Positions 46,480 to 56,158 of a DNA stretch of 64,000 nucleotides are shown here, piece after piece (positions within the stretch are counted from its first letter, which is position 1; every line of letters begins with the position of its first letter). Under the pieces are notes generated by a model. It saw only the letters and a program-made list of their open reading frames with translations. It was not told the origin of the DNA and searched no databases. The DNA comes from Nonomuraea sp. NBC_00507 (lineage in GTDB: Bacteria > Actinomycetota > Actinomycetes > Streptosporangiales > Streptosporangiaceae), in NCBI RefSeq assembly GCF_036013525.1, contig NZ_CP107853.1:5704001-5768000 (forward strand). The letters are read 5' to 3'. A program made the translations under genes and the position numbers.

Positions 46480-47331
46480 ATGGCTCCTGGGCGCGAGTTC
46501 ATCCTCACCGTCTCCTGCGCCGACAAGCCGGGCATCGTCTACGCCGTGAGCAGCTTCCTCATCCAGCACGGCGGGAACATGCTGCAGAGCAAGCAGTTCA
46601 ACGACCGCAAGGGCGGCGGCTTCTTCATGCGCGTGCACTTCACCTCCCAGGACGCCCTGGAGGAGCTGCGCGAGGGGTTCGCCTACGTCGCGGCGTCCTG
46701 CCAGATGACCTGGCAGCTCAAGGACGCGGCCACCCCGACCCGTACGCTGATCATGGTGTCGAAGTTCGGTCACTGCATGAACGACCTGCTCTTCCGCCGC
46801 CAGGTCGGCGGCCTGAACATCGAGATCCCCGCGGTGGTCTCCAACCACCCGGACCTCGAGCCGCTGGCCGCCTCCTACGGCGTGCCCTTCCACCACGTCC
46901 CGGTGACGTCGGAGGGCAGGGCGGAGGCGGAGGCCAGGGTGCTGGAGCTGGTCGCCGAGTACGACGCGGACCTGGTGGTGCTCGCCCGCTACATGCAGAT
47001 CCTGTCGGACGACCTGTGCAAGCGGCTGGAGGGGCGGGCGATCAACATCCACCACTCCTTCCTGCCGGGGTTCAAGGGCGCCAAGCCGTACCACCAGGCG
47101 CACGAGCGCGGCGTGAAGCTCATCGGGGCGACCGCGCACTACGTGACGGCGGACCTGGACGAGGGGCCGATCATCGAGCAGGACGTCGCCAGGGTGGACC
47201 ACGAGCTGGACCCCGACGACCTGGTCGCCGTCGGCCGGGACGTCGAGGCCCAGGTGCTCGCCAGGGCGGTGAAGTGGCACAGCGAGCAGCGGGTGCTGCT
47301 CAACGGCGACCGCACGGTCGTCTTCCGCTGA
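46480..47331 (+). CDS. purU: Formyltetrahydrofolate deformylase
   Basis: A 283-residue enzyme: N-terminal ACT domain (SCADKPGIVYAVSSFL, 12-27) and C-terminal formyltransferase-fold domain with the catalytic Asn189 and His191 (INIHHSFLPGFKGAKPYHQA) and an Asp near 225-227. It hydrolyses 10-formyl-THF to THF and formate, freeing THF loaded with carbon from dimethylglycine and sarcosine oxidation. AAGGAGGAG precedes the ATG. Single gene, divergent from betB, with its own operator of the regulon. Confidence 0.92.
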   Translation: MAPGREFILTVSCADKPGIVYAVSSFLIQHGGNMLQSKQFNDRKGGGFFMRVHFTSQDALEELREGFAYVAASCQMTWQLKDAATPTRTLIMVSKFGHCMNDLLFRRQVGGLNIEIPAVVSNHPDLEPLAASYGVPFHHVPVTSEGRAEAEARVLELVAEYDADLVVLARYMQILSDDLCKRLEGRAINIHHSFLPGFKGAKPYHQAHERGVKLIGATAHYVTADLDEGPIIEQDVARVDHELDPDDLVAVGRDVEAQVLARAVKWHSEQRVLLNGDRTVVFR

Positions 47332-47346
47332 CATCGCCGGAGACGT

Positions 47347-47373
47347 GAGGCGGTGGGGATCCCCCACCGCCTC
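47347..47373. terminator. Bidirectional terminator between purU and betA
   Basis: Perfect 12-bp stem (47347-47358 with 47362-47373) with a 3-base loop, between two convergent stops. Confidence 0.8.
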
Positions 47374-47382
47374 TGTCGTCGT

Positions 47383-49020
47383 CTAGGAGCGGTGCCGGTA
47401 GAACTCGGCCGGCTCCGGCGGCAGCGGGGTGTTGCCGAGGATCAGGTCGGCCGCCTTCTCCGCCAGCATCATGACCGGCGCGTAGATGTTGCCGTTCGTG
47501 ACGTACGGCATGGCCGAGGCGTCCACCACCCGCAGCCCGTCCACGCCGTGCACGCGCATGCTCTCGGGGTCGAGCACGGACATCTCGTCCACGCCCATCC
47601 GGGCCGTGCAGGAGGGGTGCAGCGCCGTCTCGCCGTCCTTGGCCACCCAGTCCAGGATCTCCTCGTCGGTCTCGACAGAGGGCCCGGGGGACAGCTCGCC
47701 GGTGCTGTACGCGGCCAGCGCGGGCTGACCGAGGATGCTCCTGGCCACCCTGACGGCCTCCACCCACTCGCGCCGGTCCTGGTCGGTGGACAGGTAGTTG
47801 AACCGCAGGGCGGGATGCCGCCGCGGGTCGCCGCTCTTGATCTTCACGGAGCCGCGGGCGTCGGAGTACATGGGGCCGACGTGCACCTGGTAGCCGTGTC
47901 CGCCCGAGGGCGCGGAGCCGTCGTAGCGCACCGCGATCGGCAGGAAGTGGAACATGAGGTTCGGGTAGTCGACGTCGGCGTTGCTGCGCACGAAGCCGCC
48001 GGCCTCGAAGTGGTTGGTCGCGCCCGGCCCCTTGCGCAGGAACAGCCACTGGGCGCCGATCCAGGGGTGGCGCCACTTCTGCAGGTTCGGCTGCATCGAG
48101 ACGGGCTCGCCGCACCCGTGCTGGATGTAGACCTCCAGATGGTCCTGCAGGTTCTCGCCCACTCCCGGCAGGTGGTGCACAACGTCGACGCCGAGGGCGC
48201 GCAGCTCGTCGGCGTTGCCGACCCCGGACAGCTGGAGGAGTTGCGGCGAGTTGATCGCGCCGCCGCACAGGATGACCTCTCCCGCGCGCACCGTCCCGCC
48301 GTCGTACTCGACGCCGACGGCCCGCTTGCCCTCGAAGAGGATGCGCGTCACGAACGCCCGCGTCTTCACGGTGAGGTTCGGCCTCTTCATGACCGGGTGC
48401 AGGTACGCCCTGGCCGCGCTGAGCCTGCGGCCCCGCCGGATGTTGCGGTCGAAGCGGGCGAAGCCCTCCTGACGGTAGCCGTTGACGTCGTCGGTGAGCG
48501 GGTAGCCGGCCTGCTGCACGGCCTCGAAGAAGGCCGGGTAGAGCGGCGTGCTCGCCGGCCCCCGCTCCAGCGCCAGCGGGCCCTCGTGACCGCGCCAGGG
48601 GGTGCCGGGGTCGGCCAGGCAGTTCTCCATGCGCTTGAAGTAGGGCAGGCAGTGCGCGTAGTCCCAGGTCTTCATCCCGGGATCGGCGCCCCAGCGCTCG
48701 TAGTCGAGCGGGTTGCCGCGCTGGAAGATCATGCCATTGATGCTGCTCGAACCGCCCAGCACCTTCCCGCGCGCGTGGTAGATCCGTCGGCCCCGCATGT
48801 GCGGCTCAGGCTCGGACTCGTACCGCCAGTCGTAGAAGCGGTTGCCGATCGGGAAGGGGAGCGCCGCCGGCATGTGAATGAAGACGTCCCAGGGGTAGTC
48901 CGGCCGGCCCGCCTCCAGCACCAGCACGCGGGTGGCAGGGTCCGCGGAGAGCCGGTTGGCCAGGGCGCAGCCGGCCGAGCCGCCTCCGACGATGACGAAG
49001 TCGTACTGCTGTGACGTCAT
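47383..49020 (-). CDS. betA: Choline dehydrogenase (GMC oxidoreductase)
   Basis: A 545-residue FAD-dependent GMC enzyme. FAD site [16 protein letters not shown] near the start, GGSSSINGM signature, and the C-terminal block with the active-site His in HPSCTARMG and [12 protein letters not shown]. Oxidises choline to betaine aldehyde. ATG 49020 ([13 protein letters not shown]) is preferred; the frame extends to 49068 without a good site. Own transcription unit, divergent from the IclR gene across a 127-bp region that holds an operator. Confidence 0.88.
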   Translation of the reverse strand: MTSQQYDFVIVGGGSAGCALANRLSADPATRVLVLEAGRPDYPWDVFIHMPAALPFPIGNRFYDWRYESEPEPHMRGRRIYHARGKVLGGSSSINGMIFQRGNPLDYERWGADPGMKTWDYAHCLPYFKRMENCLADPGTPWRGHEGPLALERGPASTPLYPAFFEAVQQAGYPLTDDVNGYRQEGFARFDRNIRRGRRLSAARAYLHPVMKRPNLTVKTRAFVTRILFEGKRAVGVEYDGGTVRAGEVILCGGAINSPQLLQLSGVGNADELRALGVDVVHHLPGVGENLQDHLEVYIQHGCGEPVSMQPNLQKWRHPWIGAQWLFLRKGPGATNHFEAGGFVRSNADVDYPNLMFHFLPIAVRYDGSAPSGGHGYQVHVGPMYSDARGSVKIKSGDPRRHPALRFNYLSTDQDRREWVEAVRVARSILGQPALAAYSTGELSPGPSVETDEEILDWVAKDGETALHPSCTARMGVDEMSVLDPESMRVHGVDGLRVVDASAMPYVTNGNIYAPVMMLAEKAADLILGNTPLPPEPAEFYRHRS

Positions 49021-49072
49021 GGTGCCTCGTCTCTCGCGCATTTCCGCGAATCGTAGCGTCATGTGCATTTCG

Positions 49073-49106
49073 TTGCACTACTCGCAACAGGAGATCTTTT
49101 CCGCAC
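49073..49106. promoter_or_regulatory. Operator in the betA/iclR divergent region
   Basis: GTTGC-ACTACTC-GCAAC (core 49073-49087), with a weaker companion 19 bp away (minus strand GTGCGGAAAAGATCT, 49106-49092). The TTGAC box seen at the other four units is absent; it lies between betA and iclR and could control both. Confidence 0.55.
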
Positions 49107-49147
49107 TTCAGCTCGCGTGAGTTCCTCACAGCACTTACAGTTTCGCT

Positions 49148-49921
49148 ATGAGCAACGACTCGGGTAGTGGGGGCGTGCAGTCGGTCGATCGGGCGATCAG
49201 CGTGCTCGAGATCCTCTCCCGCCGGGGCGAGGCCGGCGTCAGTGAGGTCGCCGCCGAGATCGACGTGCACAAGTCGACCGCGTTCCGGCTGCTCGGCGCC
49301 CTGGAAGCGCGCGGACTGGTCGAGCAGGCCGAGGACCGGGGCAAATACCGTCTCGGTTTCGGCATCATCCGCCTGGCCGGCGGCGTCAACACGCAGATGG
49401 ACCTCGGCCGGCGCAGCCATCCCGTCTGCCAGCGGCTGGCCGAGGAGATCGGTGAGACCGTGAACATCGCCGTCCTCCGCTCCTCCTACGCGGTCAACCT
49501 GGACCAGGTGCGCGGGCCGTCCGCCGTCACCGCCTACAACTGGGTCGGCCAGCTCACCCCCCTCCACGCGACCTCCAGCGGCAAGGTGCTCCTGGCTCAC
49601 CTGGAGGACAGGCAGCGGGCGAAGCTGCTGTCCGAGGGGCCGCTGGAGGCCCTGACCGGCCGGACCATCACCGACGTGGCCGAGCTGGAGAAGCAGCTCG
49701 CCGAGATCAGGAAGACGGGCTACGCCTACTGTCTGGAGGAGCTGGAGGACGGGCTCAACACCATTGCCGCGCCCATCCGCTCCTACCACGGGGACGTCGT
49801 GGCCGCGGTCAGCGCCTCCGGCCCCGCTTACCGCTTCCCCGCCGAGCGCATGCACGAGCTCGCCTCCGTCCTCATCACAGGGGCCGATGAGATCAGCGGG
49901 CGGCTCGGCTACGCGGGCTAG
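49148..49921 (+). CDS. IclR-family transcriptional regulator
   Basis: A 257-residue regulator: N-terminal winged HTH (SEVAAEIDVHKSTAFRLLGALEARGLV) and C-terminal IclR effector domain (TPLHATSSGKVLLAHL, GYAYCLEELEDGLNTIAAPI, AAVSASGP). It is the only regulator gene inside the betaine region and so the best candidate to bind the TTGC-N7-GCAA palindromes; IclR proteins bind short palindromes, often as paired dimers. TACAGT (49136-49141) precedes the ATG by 6 bases (leaderless type). Its 3' end overlaps the molybdoenzyme gene by 29 bp tail to tail. Confidence 0.88.
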   Translation: MSNDSGSGGVQSVDRAISVLEILSRRGEAGVSEVAAEIDVHKSTAFRLLGALEARGLVEQAEDRGKYRLGFGIIRLAGGVNTQMDLGRRSHPVCQRLAEEIGETVNIAVLRSSYAVNLDQVRGPSAVTAYNWVGQLTPLHATSSGKVLLAHLEDRQRAKLLSEGPLEALTGRTITDVAELEKQLAEIRKTGYAYCLEELEDGLNTIAAPIRSYHGDVVAAVSASGPAYRFPAERMHELASVLITGADEISGRLGYAG

Positions 49922-52136
49922 ACCGCGCCAGCCGCACCACCACGCTCTTCGACGTCGGGGTGTTGGACGTCTCGGCCACCGAGTCCAGCGGCACCAGCAC
50001 GTTGGTCTCGGGGAAGTAGGCCGCGCAGCAGCCGCGCGCCGTCGGATAGGCGATCACCCTGAAGCCCTTCGCCTTGCGCTCGCCGTCCGGCCACTCGCTG
50101 ATCAGGTCCACCACGTCGCCGTCGGCCAGGTCGCGCTCCGCCAGGTCGTCGGGGTGCACGAAGAGCACGCGGCGGCCCGCCTTGACCCCGCGGTAGCGGT
50201 CGTCCAGGCCGTAGATCGTGGTGTTGTACTGGTCGTGGCTGCGGACCGTCTGCAGCAGCAGCCGTCCCGGCGGCACCCGCAGCACCTCCAGCCGGTTGAC
50301 GGTGAAGTTCGCCCTGCCGGTCGCGGTGGGGAAGCGGCGTTCGTCCCTGGGGGCGTTGGGCAGCGCGAAGCCGGCCTCGGCCCGCGCGTTGAAGTCCGCG
50401 AACCCGGGGATCACCCGGGCGATGCGGTCCCTGACCGCGCCGTAGTCGCGCTCGAACTCGGCCCACGGCACGTGCGGGTCGTCGCCGAACAGCTCGCGGG
50501 CCAGCCCGCACACGATGGCCGTCTCCGACAGCAGGCCGGGCGCGGCGGGCCCGAGCCTGCCCCTCGAGGCGTGGACCAGGCCCATCGAGTCCTCCACCGT
50601 CACGTATCCCGCGGCATCGCGCTCGGTGCGGCCCAGCGCGGGCAGGATGAGCGCCCGCTCGCCGCACACGGCGTGCGAGCGGTTGAGCTTGGTGGACACC
50701 TGCACGGTCAGCCGGGTACGGCGCAGCGCCGCCTCGGTGACCTCGCTGTCGGGCGTCGCCCTGACGAAGTTGCCGCCCATCCCGAAGAACACCTTGACCG
50801 CGCCGTCGCGCATCGCGCGGATGGCCTCCACGGTGTCCAGCCCGTGCCGGCGCGGCGGGGCGAAGCCGAACTCCGCCTCCAGCGCGTCCAGGAAGTCCGC
50901 AGGCGGCTTCTCGTAGATCCCCATGGTGCGGTCGCCCTGCACGTTGGAGTGGCCGCGCACCGGGCAGACGCCCGCCCCCGGCCGGCCGACGTTGCCGCGC
51001 AGCAGCAGGAAGTTGACCACCTCCCTGATCGTCGCCACGGAGTTGCGGTGCTGGGTCAGGCCCATGGCCCAGCACACGACGACCGAACGCGCGCCGCGGA
51101 CCTCCCCGGCGGTCTCCTCCAGCTCGGCCCTGGACAGCCCGGTCGCCTCCAGCACCTCCGCCCAGTCGAGGGCGGCCAGGTGCCGCTCCCACTCCGCGAA
51201 GCCGTGCGTGTGCTCCTCGATGAACTCCCTGTCGGCCGAGTCGAGCAGGAGCAGCGACAGCGCCTGGAAGAGCGCCATGTCGCCGTTGAGGCGGATCTGC
51301 AGGAAGCGGTCGGCGAGCGCGGTGCCCGAGGCTAGCCCCGAGGGCCGTTGCGGGTTCTTGAACCGCAGCAGCCCGGCCTCCGGCAGCGGGTTGACCGCGA
51401 TGATCCGCGCCCCGCCGCGCTTGGCCCGCTCCAGGGCGCTCAGCATGCGCGGGTGGTTGGTGCCGGGGTTCTGCCCCACGACGAAGATCAGCTCGGCGCG
51501 GTGCAGATCCTCCAGCGTGACGGTGCCCTTGCCGATGCCCAGCGTCTCGGTGAGCGCCGAGCCGCTGGACTCGTGGCACATGTTGGAGCAGTCGGGCAGG
51601 TTGTTGGTGCCGAAGCGGCGCACGAGAAGCTGGTAGGCGAAGGCCGCCTCGTTGGAGGTGCGGCCGGAGGTGTAGAACACGGCCTCGTCAGGGCCTTCGA
51701 GGGCACGTAGCTCCTCGGCGACGATCCGGAACGCCTCCGCCCAGCCGATGGGCCGGTAGCGGTCCGAGCCCGCGTCCTTGTACAGGGGCTCGGTGAGCCT
51801 GCCCTGCTGCCCCAGCCAGTAGTCGCTCATCGTCGCCAGCTCGCCGACCGGGTGGTCGGCGAAGAAGCCGGCGCTCAGCCGCCGCGTCGTGGCCTCCTCG
51901 GCGACCGCCTTGGCGCCGTTCTCACAGAACTCCGCCGGGCTGCGGTGCTCGCCTTCCGGCCAGGCGCAGCCCGGGCAGTCGAATCCGCTCTTCTGGTTGA
52001 CCCGCAGCAGGGTGAGGACGGTGCGGCGGGCGCCCATCTGCTCGTACGCCATCCGCATGGCGTGTCCCACCGCGGGCAGCCCGCCCGCCCAGTCCTTGGG
52101 CGGGCCGACCCGGAGTCCCTCGTCCTCGTCCGCCAT
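49893..52136 (-). CDS. FdhF/YdeP-family molybdopterin oxidoreductase (formate dehydrogenase alpha-like)
   Basis: A 747-residue molybdoenzyme. Cys54, Cys57 and Cys71 (FDCPGCAWPEG ... FCENG) are near the N-terminus; DCSNMCHESSG, GMGGNFVRATPD and the C-terminal QYNTTIYGLDDRYRG are hallmarks of the YdeP/FdhF subgroup. In this operon, which releases formaldehyde, formate oxidation to CO2 is the likely job, although the family's substrate is not firmly established. No FdhD-type maturation gene is in the window. Last gene of the Rieske operon, 3 bp after the oxygenase gene. Confidence 0.83.
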   Translation of the reverse strand: MADEDEGLRVGPPKDWAGGLPAVGHAMRMAYEQMGARRTVLTLLRVNQKSGFDCPGCAWPEGEHRSPAEFCENGAKAVAEEATTRRLSAGFFADHPVGELATMSDYWLGQQGRLTEPLYKDAGSDRYRPIGWAEAFRIVAEELRALEGPDEAVFYTSGRTSNEAAFAYQLLVRRFGTNNLPDCSNMCHESSGSALTETLGIGKGTVTLEDLHRAELIFVVGQNPGTNHPRMLSALERAKRGGARIIAVNPLPEAGLLRFKNPQRPSGLASGTALADRFLQIRLNGDMALFQALSLLLLDSADREFIEEHTHGFAEWERHLAALDWAEVLEATGLSRAELEETAGEVRGARSVVVCWAMGLTQHRNSVATIREVVNFLLLRGNVGRPGAGVCPVRGHSNVQGDRTMGIYEKPPADFLDALEAEFGFAPPRRHGLDTVEAIRAMRDGAVKVFFGMGGNFVRATPDSEVTEAALRRTRLTVQVSTKLNRSHAVCGERALILPALGRTERDAAGYVTVEDSMGLVHASRGRLGPAAPGLLSETAIVCGLARELFGDDPHVPWAEFERDYGAVRDRIARVIPGFADFNARAEAGFALPNAPRDERRFPTATGRANFTVNRLEVLRVPPGRLLLQTVRSHDQYNTTIYGLDDRYRGVKAGRRVLFVHPDDLAERDLADGDVVDLISEWPDGERKAKGFRVIAYPTARGCCAAYFPETNVLVPLDSVAETSNTPTSKSVVVRLARSSPRSRAAR

Positions 52137-52139
52137 CGC

Positions 52140-53246
52140 TCAGCCGATCCGTTCCTGAACCCACTCATGGAAGGCGCCGATGTGGTGCTCACTCGGTACC
52201 AGCACGCCGCCCTTGGCGTAGGTGCGCGAGCTCATACGCGGCTGGGTGCGCTCGCACGCCTCGAAGTCCTGCTCGTTGACGCGGTGGAAGAGCTCGACCG
52301 ACTTGTCCAGGTCCTTGCCGCTCGCCACCACGCCGGGCAGGTAGAGCCAGTCGCACTCGACCACCGTGCGGTCGACGGCCATAGGGAACATCCGGTGCAC
52401 GATCACGTGGTCGGGCACCAGGTTCACGAAGACCTGCGGTTTGATGGTGATCGCGTAGTAGCGCCTGTCCTGGTCGTCGTTCACCCCGGGGATGCGGTCG
52501 AGCCCGGCGGACCCGTCGATGGTGAAGCCCTTGATCTCCTCGCCGAACTCTGCGCCGTGGCCGACGAAGTATTGCGCCGCGTAGCCGTCGGCGAACTCGG
52601 GCAGCACCTCGGTCAGCTCAGGGTGGATGGTCGCGCAGTGGTAGCACTCCATGAAGTTCTCGATGATGAGCTTCCAGTTGGCCTGGACGTCGTACACGAT
52701 GCGCCGCCCGACCTCGAGGTTCGGCACGTCGTAGTTGTCGATCAGCTCCAGCGCTCCGAGTCGCTCGGTGACCGCGCCCAGCACGTCGGCCTCGAAGGAG
52801 GGCGGATCGTCGGCCAGGCAGACCCACACGTAGCCGAGCCACTCGCGCACGTGCACCTTGACCAGGCCATACTCGACCCGGTCCAGGTCGGCCATCTTGG
52901 TCAGGTTGGGTGCGGCGATGAGCTTGCCGTCCAGGTCGTACGTCCACGCGTGGTAGGGGCACTGGAACGCCCGCTTGACCTCGCCGGACTCCTCGGTGCG
53001 GATGGTGGCGCCGCGATGGCGGCAGACGTTGTAGAACGCGCGCACCGACCCGTTCCTCGCCCTGGTGACGAGGATGCTCTCGGTGCCGACCTGCACGGTC
53101 TTGAAGGCTCCCGGCTTGCCCAGATCGGACGAGCGCACCACGCAGAACCACATCGACTCGAAGATGTTCTTCTGCTCAAGGGCGAAGATCTCGGGGTCGA
53201 CGTAGTAGCGGCCGGGGAGGGTGGGGATCACGCTTGACGTGGTCAC
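52140..53246 (-). CDS. gbcA: Rieske-type glycine betaine monooxygenase, oxygenase component
   Basis: A 368-residue Rieske non-heme iron oxygenase. The 2Fe-2S ligands are Cys75, His77, Cys96 and His99 (CRHRGAT ... CPYHAWTY); the mononuclear iron site lies in ENFMECYHCATIHPEL with His203 and His208. N-demethylates glycine betaine to dimethylglycine plus formaldehyde by context, since the downstream pathway from dimethylglycine is all present; stachydrine or carnitine-type amines are alternatives. GTG 53246 with ACAGGAGT ahead. Confidence 0.85.
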   Translation of the reverse strand: MTTSSVIPTLPGRYYVDPEIFALEQKNIFESMWFCVVRSSDLGKPGAFKTVQVGTESILVTRARNGSVRAFYNVCRHRGATIRTEESGEVKRAFQCPYHAWTYDLDGKLIAAPNLTKMADLDRVEYGLVKVHVREWLGYVWVCLADDPPSFEADVLGAVTERLGALELIDNYDVPNLEVGRRIVYDVQANWKLIIENFMECYHCATIHPELTEVLPEFADGYAAQYFVGHGAEFGEEIKGFTIDGSAGLDRIPGVNDDQDRRYYAITIKPQVFVNLVPDHVIVHRMFPMAVDRTVVECDWLYLPGVVASGKDLDKSVELFHRVNEQDFEACERTQPRMSSRTYAKGGVLVPSEHHIGAFHEWVQERIG

Positions 53247-53273
53247 GTGAGTACTCCTGTGGGGTGGGCCGGG

Positions 53274-53897
53274 TCAGTGTCCTCGGCGGATCCAGTCCTC
53301 GAGCTGCGGAGCCTCGGCTCCGATGGTGGTGTCGTCACCGTGCCCGGTGTGCACCACCGTCTCACCGGGCAGGGTGAGGAGCGTCGTGCTGATCGACTTG
53401 ATGATCGTCGGAAAGTCGCTGTACGACCTGCCGGTGGCGCCGGGGCCGCCGTGGAAGAGGGTGTCCCCGGAGAACAGCACCCCCAGCTCGGGCACGTAGA
53501 GGCAGACCGCGCCGGGGGCGTGCCCCGGAGTGTGCAGCACGTGCACGGCCGAGCCGCCGACGCGCAGGATCTGCCCGCCCGCCAGCGCCCGGTCCGGCGT
53601 GGCCGCAGGGTGCGTCAGCTTCCACAGCACCTCGTCGTCGGGGTGCAGCAGGACGGGCGCGCCGGTACGGGCGGCCAGGTCGGGTGCGGCGTTCACGTGG
53701 TCGTCGTGCGCGTGCGTGCACACGATCCCCGCGACCCGGCGGTCGCCGATCGCCTCGGCGACGGCGGCGGCGTCGTGGGCGGGGTCGATCACCAGCACCT
53801 GGTCGCCGTCGCCCAGCAGCCAGACGTTGTTGTCGACCTCCCAGGTGCCCCCGTCCAGGCTGAACGTGCCCGAGGTGACCAGATGCTCGACGCGCAT
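53274..53897 (-). CDS. MBL-fold hydrolase, probable S-formylmycothiol-related thioesterase
   Basis: A 207-residue metallo-beta-lactamase-fold protein with THAHDDH (His62, His64, Asp66, His67) and later GHAPG and GDTLF metal motifs, like glyoxalase II. It overlaps the start region of the adjacent mycothiol-dependent formaldehyde dehydrogenase, an arrangement also known for Rv2259-Rv2260 in Mycobacterium tuberculosis. Hydrolysis of S-formylmycothiol to formate is the inferred role. Confidence 0.82.
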   Translation of the reverse strand: MRVEHLVTSGTFSLDGGTWEVDNNVWLLGDGDQVLVIDPAHDAAAVAEAIGDRRVAGIVCTHAHDDHVNAAPDLAARTGAPVLLHPDDEVLWKLTHPAATPDRALAGGQILRVGGSAVHVLHTPGHAPGAVCLYVPELGVLFSGDTLFHGGPGATGRSYSDFPTIIKSISTTLLTLPGETVVHTGHGDDTTIGAEAPQLEDWIRRGH

Positions 53898-54982
53898 TAG
53901 AGCACCACCACCGAGCGCAGCACGTCGCCGTGGTGCATCTTGGCGAAGGCCTCCTCGACGCCGTCCAGGCCGATGGTCTCGGTGACGAAGGCGTCCAGGT
54001 CGAAGCGGCCCTGCAGGTAGAGGGAGATCAGCAGGGGGAAGTCGCGGCTGGGCAGGCAGTCGCCATACCAGCTGGACTTGAGCGCCCCGCCGCGGCCGAA
54101 CACGTCCAGGAGCGGCAGCTCAAGGGTCATTTCCGGAGTGGGCACGCCCACGAGCACCGCGGTGCCCGCCAGGTCGCGCGCGTAGAACGCCTGCTTGAAC
54201 GTCTCGGGCCGGCCCACGGCGTCGATCACCACGTCGGCGCCGTTCCCGCCGGTGAGCTCCCTGATCGCCTCGACCGGGTCGGCCTCCTTGGCGTTCACCG
54301 TGTGCGTGGCGCCGAAGCCGCGCGCCCACTCCAGCTTCCTGCCGTCCACGTCCACCGCGATGATCGTGGTGGCGCCGACCAGCCGCGCTCCGGCGATCGC
54401 CGCGTTGCCGACGCCGCCGCAGCCGATGACCGCGACCGAGTCGCCGCGGCTGACCGCGCCGGTGTTGACCGCCGCGCCGAGCCCCGCCATCACACCGCAG
54501 CCGAGCAGGCCGGCCGCCGCGGGGGAGGCGGCCGGATCGACCTTGGTGCACTGGCCCGCGGCCACCAGCGTCTTCTCGGCGAACGCGCCGATGCCGAGCG
54601 CCGGGCTCAGCGGGGTGCCGTCGGCCAGCGTCATCTTCTGCGTGGCGTTGTGCGTGTTGAAGCAGTATTGCGGCCGCCCGCGCAGGCACGACCGGCACGA
54701 CCCGCACACCGCGCGCCAGTTGAGGATGACGAAGTCGCCGGGCGCGACGTCGGTGACGCCGTCGCCGACGGACTCCACCACGCCGGACGCCTCGTGGCCG
54801 AGCAGGAACGGGAAGTCGTCGCTGATGCCGCCCTCACGGTAGTGCAGGTCCGTGTGGCAGACGCCGCAGGCGAGCACCTTCACCAGCGCTTCGCCGGGGC
54901 CAGGGTCGGGGACGAGGATCGTCTCCAGGCCGACCGGCTTGCCCTTGCCCGTCGCGACCACGCCGCGTACTTCATGAGCCAT
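53897..54982 (-). CDS. mscR: S-(hydroxymethyl)mycothiol dehydrogenase
   Basis: A 361-residue zinc alcohol dehydrogenase whose length and sequence fit the mycothiol-dependent formaldehyde dehydrogenase MscR. Catalytic zinc ligands Cys39 and His63 (GHEASG); structural zinc cysteines in [18 protein letters not shown] site [10 protein letters not shown]. It oxidises the formaldehyde-mycothiol adduct. In the Rieske operon its substrate would be formaldehyde set free by betaine demethylation. Shares 1 bp with the MBL gene. Confidence 0.88.
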   Translation of the reverse strand: MAHEVRGVVATGKGKPVGLETILVPDPGPGEALVKVLACGVCHTDLHYREGGISDDFPFLLGHEASGVVESVGDGVTDVAPGDFVILNWRAVCGSCRSCLRGRPQYCFNTHNATQKMTLADGTPLSPALGIGAFAEKTLVAAGQCTKVDPAASPAAAGLLGCGVMAGLGAAVNTGAVSRGDSVAVIGCGGVGNAAIAGARLVGATTIIAVDVDGRKLEWARGFGATHTVNAKEADPVEAIRELTGGNGADVVIDAVGRPETFKQAFYARDLAGTAVLVGVPTPEMTLELPLLDVFGRGGALKSSWYGDCLPSRDFPLLISLYLQGRFDLDAFVTETIGLDGVEEAFAKMHHGDVLRSVVVL

Positions 54983-54997
54983 TGATTCACTCCTGTT

Positions 54998-56158
54998 TCA
55001 GACCGCGGTCTCCAACTGGCGGCGCCAGCGGGAGAAGAGGCGGACCTGGTTGACACCCAGCACGGCCACCGGCCGCTCACCCTGCCGGTAGACGGCGAGG
55101 AAGCTGTGATCGGCCGGGTCGCCCTCCTCCACCACGACCGTGTCGGCGTGGCGGGCGTGCCCGACGAACTGGATCTTCACATCGAACTGGTCGGACCAGA
55201 TGTAGGCCGGCCGTGGCCGCGCGGGCCGGGCGGCGCCGCCCGACAGCAGCGTCTCCGCCGCCACCGCGGCCCGCAGGCGCGCGCCGGTCCAGTGCTCGCA
55301 CCGCTCGTGCCTGCCGAGCGCCGGATCGAACCAGGCCGCGCAGTCGCCGACCGCGACGATGCCCGGCATCAGGGTGCCGCCACCCGCGTCGCAGATCACT
55401 CCGTCGCCCAGTCGCAGGCCGCTGTTCTCGAGCCAGGCGATGTTGGGCACCGCGCCGATCCCGACGACGACCACGTCCGCGGGCAGCAGGGTGCCGTCGG
55501 CCAGTCGTACCCCGTCGACCCGGGTCACGCCCGTCAGCGCCGTCACCCTCGCGCCGCGCAGCAGCCGGACGCCGCGCCGCTCGTGGAGAGCGGCGATGGC
55601 CTCGGCCATCTGGACTCCGACCACGCCGGCCAGCGGGATCTTCCCCGCCTCCACGAGCGTGACCTCCAGGCCCAGGGCACAGGCCGTCGCGGCGACCTCG
55701 GTGCCGATGAAACCGCCGCCGATGACGACGACCCGCTTCGCGCTCGCCAGGTCGTGGCGCAGCGCGCGGGCGTCGTCCAACGTCCGCAGGGTGTGCACCC
55801 CCGCCAGGCTCTCCGTGCCGGGAAGCCGGCGGGCCGAGGCTCCGGTGGCGATGACGATGCCGTCCGCCTCGACGTGCGTGCCGTCGCTCAGCGTGACGCG
55901 ACGGGCGGCGGCGTCCAGGCCGGTGGCGGCCACACCGAGCCGCCACTCGGCCGCCAGCTCCTCGCCGTCGGCTTCCAGGGCCAGGTCCGACTCGTCCAGG
56001 ACGCCTTTGAGGAAGTCCTTGGACAGAGGGGGACGGTCGTAGGGGCGGTGGAGCTCCTCGCCGACGAGGACCAGGCGGCCGTCGTAGCCCTGGGCGCGCA
56101 GCGCGCGGGCGGTCAGCAGCCCGGCGAGCGAGGCGCCGACGACGCAGACGCTTCTCAC
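54998..56158 (-). CDS. FAD-dependent ferredoxin reductase of the Rieske system
   Basis: A 386-residue reductase of the glutathione-reductase-like type used by three-component oxygenases. FAD site VVGASLAGLLTARAL (from 5), PYDRPPLSK, NAD(P)H site VVIGGGFIGTE, and second FAD motif GIVAVGDCA. It passes electrons from NAD(P)H to the ferredoxin encoded just upstream, whose stop overlaps its GTG start (GTGA at 56155-56158). The longer frame to 56329 runs through the ferredoxin gene. Confidence 0.88.
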   Translation of the reverse strand: MRSVCVVGASLAGLLTARALRAQGYDGRLVLVGEELHRPYDRPPLSKDFLKGVLDESDLALEADGEELAAEWRLGVAATGLDAAARRVTLSDGTHVEADGIVIATGASARRLPGTESLAGVHTLRTLDDARALRHDLASAKRVVVIGGGFIGTEVAATACALGLEVTLVEAGKIPLAGVVGVQMAEAIAALHERRGVRLLRGARVTALTGVTRVDGVRLADGTLLPADVVVVGIGAVPNIAWLENSGLRLGDGVICDAGGGTLMPGIVAVGDCAAWFDPALGRHERCEHWTGARLRAAVAAETLLSGGAARPARPRPAYIWSDQFDVKIQFVGHARHADTVVVEEGDPADHSFLAVYRQGERPVAVLGVNQVRLFSRWRRQLETAV

